NCBI GenBank assembly: GCA_023399675.1
Contig: JAEWOM010000027.1
Span: 1 to 6,053, forward strand
DNA length: 6,053 bases
Reading direction: 5' to 3'
From: Bacteroidota bacterium
Lineage (GTDB): Bacteria > Bacteroidota > Bacteroidia > Flavobacteriales > Weeksellaceae
The translations under genes and the position numbers were made by a program. The notes below the pieces were generated by a model. That model had not been told where the DNA came from. It saw nothing but the letters and a program-made list of their open reading frames with translations, and searched no databases. Below, in pieces: positions 5,642-6,053 of this stretch (position 1 is the first letter of the stretch; each line of letters opens with the position of its first letter).

Positions 5642-6053
5642 TTAAACCAGCTTTGTAACCGTTTCATTTTTTTGCTCCGAAAATTTGATCAGGCAGAAAA
5701 CCGCATAATTGAGCATGTCGAAATAATTTCCTTCACATCCTTCGGATACCAGCGTTTTGCCGCCGTTGTCCTCAATCTGTTTCGTGCGAAGTACTTTCTG
5801 GTAAATCAGATCGGTAATGGATGAAATACGCATATCGCGCCATGCTTCGCCGTAATCGTGGTTTTTTTTCTCCATGAGTTGTCTCGCTTCTGTTGCATAT
5901 TTATCGTACAGTTCGAGAATTTCGGCAGGATTGCTGTCCAGATTTTCACTCATACCTATTTCCAGCTGAATCAGTGCAATGATAGAATAATTGACAATCG
6001 CGATGAATTCATCTTCCTCGCTTTCATCCACCATTTTTTTATCATTCATCTGA
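5642..6053 (-). CDS. DUF1599 domain protein, C-terminal part (N-terminus beyond window)
   Basis: The frame stays open to the right edge; the ATG at 6049 is an internal Met preceded in frame by Gln, so it should not be taken as the start. Homologues I recall are about 180 residues long and begin with another copy of the same motif. Numbered from that Met, the visible part has the end of the first copy (SEEDEFIAIVNYSIIALIQLE, 10-30) and a whole second copy: KNHDYGEAWRDMR (62-74), TDLIYQKVLRTKQIED (79-94) and CEGNYFDMLNYAVFCLIKF (105-123). The protein is helical, soluble and presumably cytoplasmic. DUF1599 has, as I remember, been linked to nucleotide-modification proteins in phages and resembles MazG-type nucleotide enzymes in its K..DY motif, but no reaction has been shown. 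It is the first visible gene of the cluster leading to tpiA; its promoter would lie outside the window. Confidence 0.9.
   Translation of the reverse strand, partial: QMNDKKMVDESEEDEFIAIVNYSIIALIQLEIGMSENLDSNPAEILELYDKYATEARQLMEKKNHDYGEAWRDMRISSITDLIYQKVLRTKQIEDNGGKTLVSEGCEGNYFDMLNYAVFCLIKFSEQKNETVTKLV

Overview
The window looks like chromosomal housekeeping DNA from a member of the Bacteroidota, most likely class Flavobacteriia (Weeksellaceae/Chryseobacterium-like). The reasons are the protein types (a DnaG with a zinc-less N-terminus, a ClpP with a long N-terminal extension, a BT_3928-type membrane protein and a DUF1599 protein), the lack of clear Shine-Dalgarno sequences (A-rich leaders instead), and promoter-like sequences of the Bacteroidota form TTG-N19-TAnnTTTG. 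GC content looks to be a little above 40% on a few lines counted by eye. The genus is an inference and cannot be fixed from this window.

Layout. Bases 1-199 (minus) hold the beginning of a small exported protein that runs off the left edge. It diverges from dnaG (294-2210, plus), and the two share a 94-base gap with a promoter candidate on each strand. A 122-base gap containing a perfect 9-bp inverted repeat leads to clpP (2333-3013, plus). clpP ends at a rho-independent terminator (3094-3128), which faces a second terminator (3187-3218) belonging to the minus-strand genes. The minus-strand cluster, in transcription order, is: a DUF1599 protein cut by the right edge (5642-6053), a DoxX/MauE-like BT_3928 family membrane protein (4436-5515), a small TerB-like protein (4017-4367) and triose-phosphate isomerase tpiA (3243-3992). 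The gaps there are 126, 68 and 24 bases, so TerB-like and tpiA are probably co-transcribed, and all four may be.

Function. dnaG makes replication primers; clpP is the peptidase core of a Clp protease; tpiA is a glycolytic enzyme. The DUF1599 and BT_3928 proteins have no assigned role, although from memory BT_3928 lies beside tpiA in Bacteroides as well. That suggests an old conserved neighbourhood rather than a recent island. I see no tRNA or rRNA gene, insertion sequence, CRISPR array, attachment site or phage gene, and no gene-free stretch reaches 300 bases. I did not find an undescribed multi-gene system. The points most worth a second look are the loss of all four zinc ligands in DnaG, the BT_3928 protein with its Cys-Gly-Cys motif and redox-dead thioredoxin-like tail, and the TerB-like gene inserted next to tpiA.
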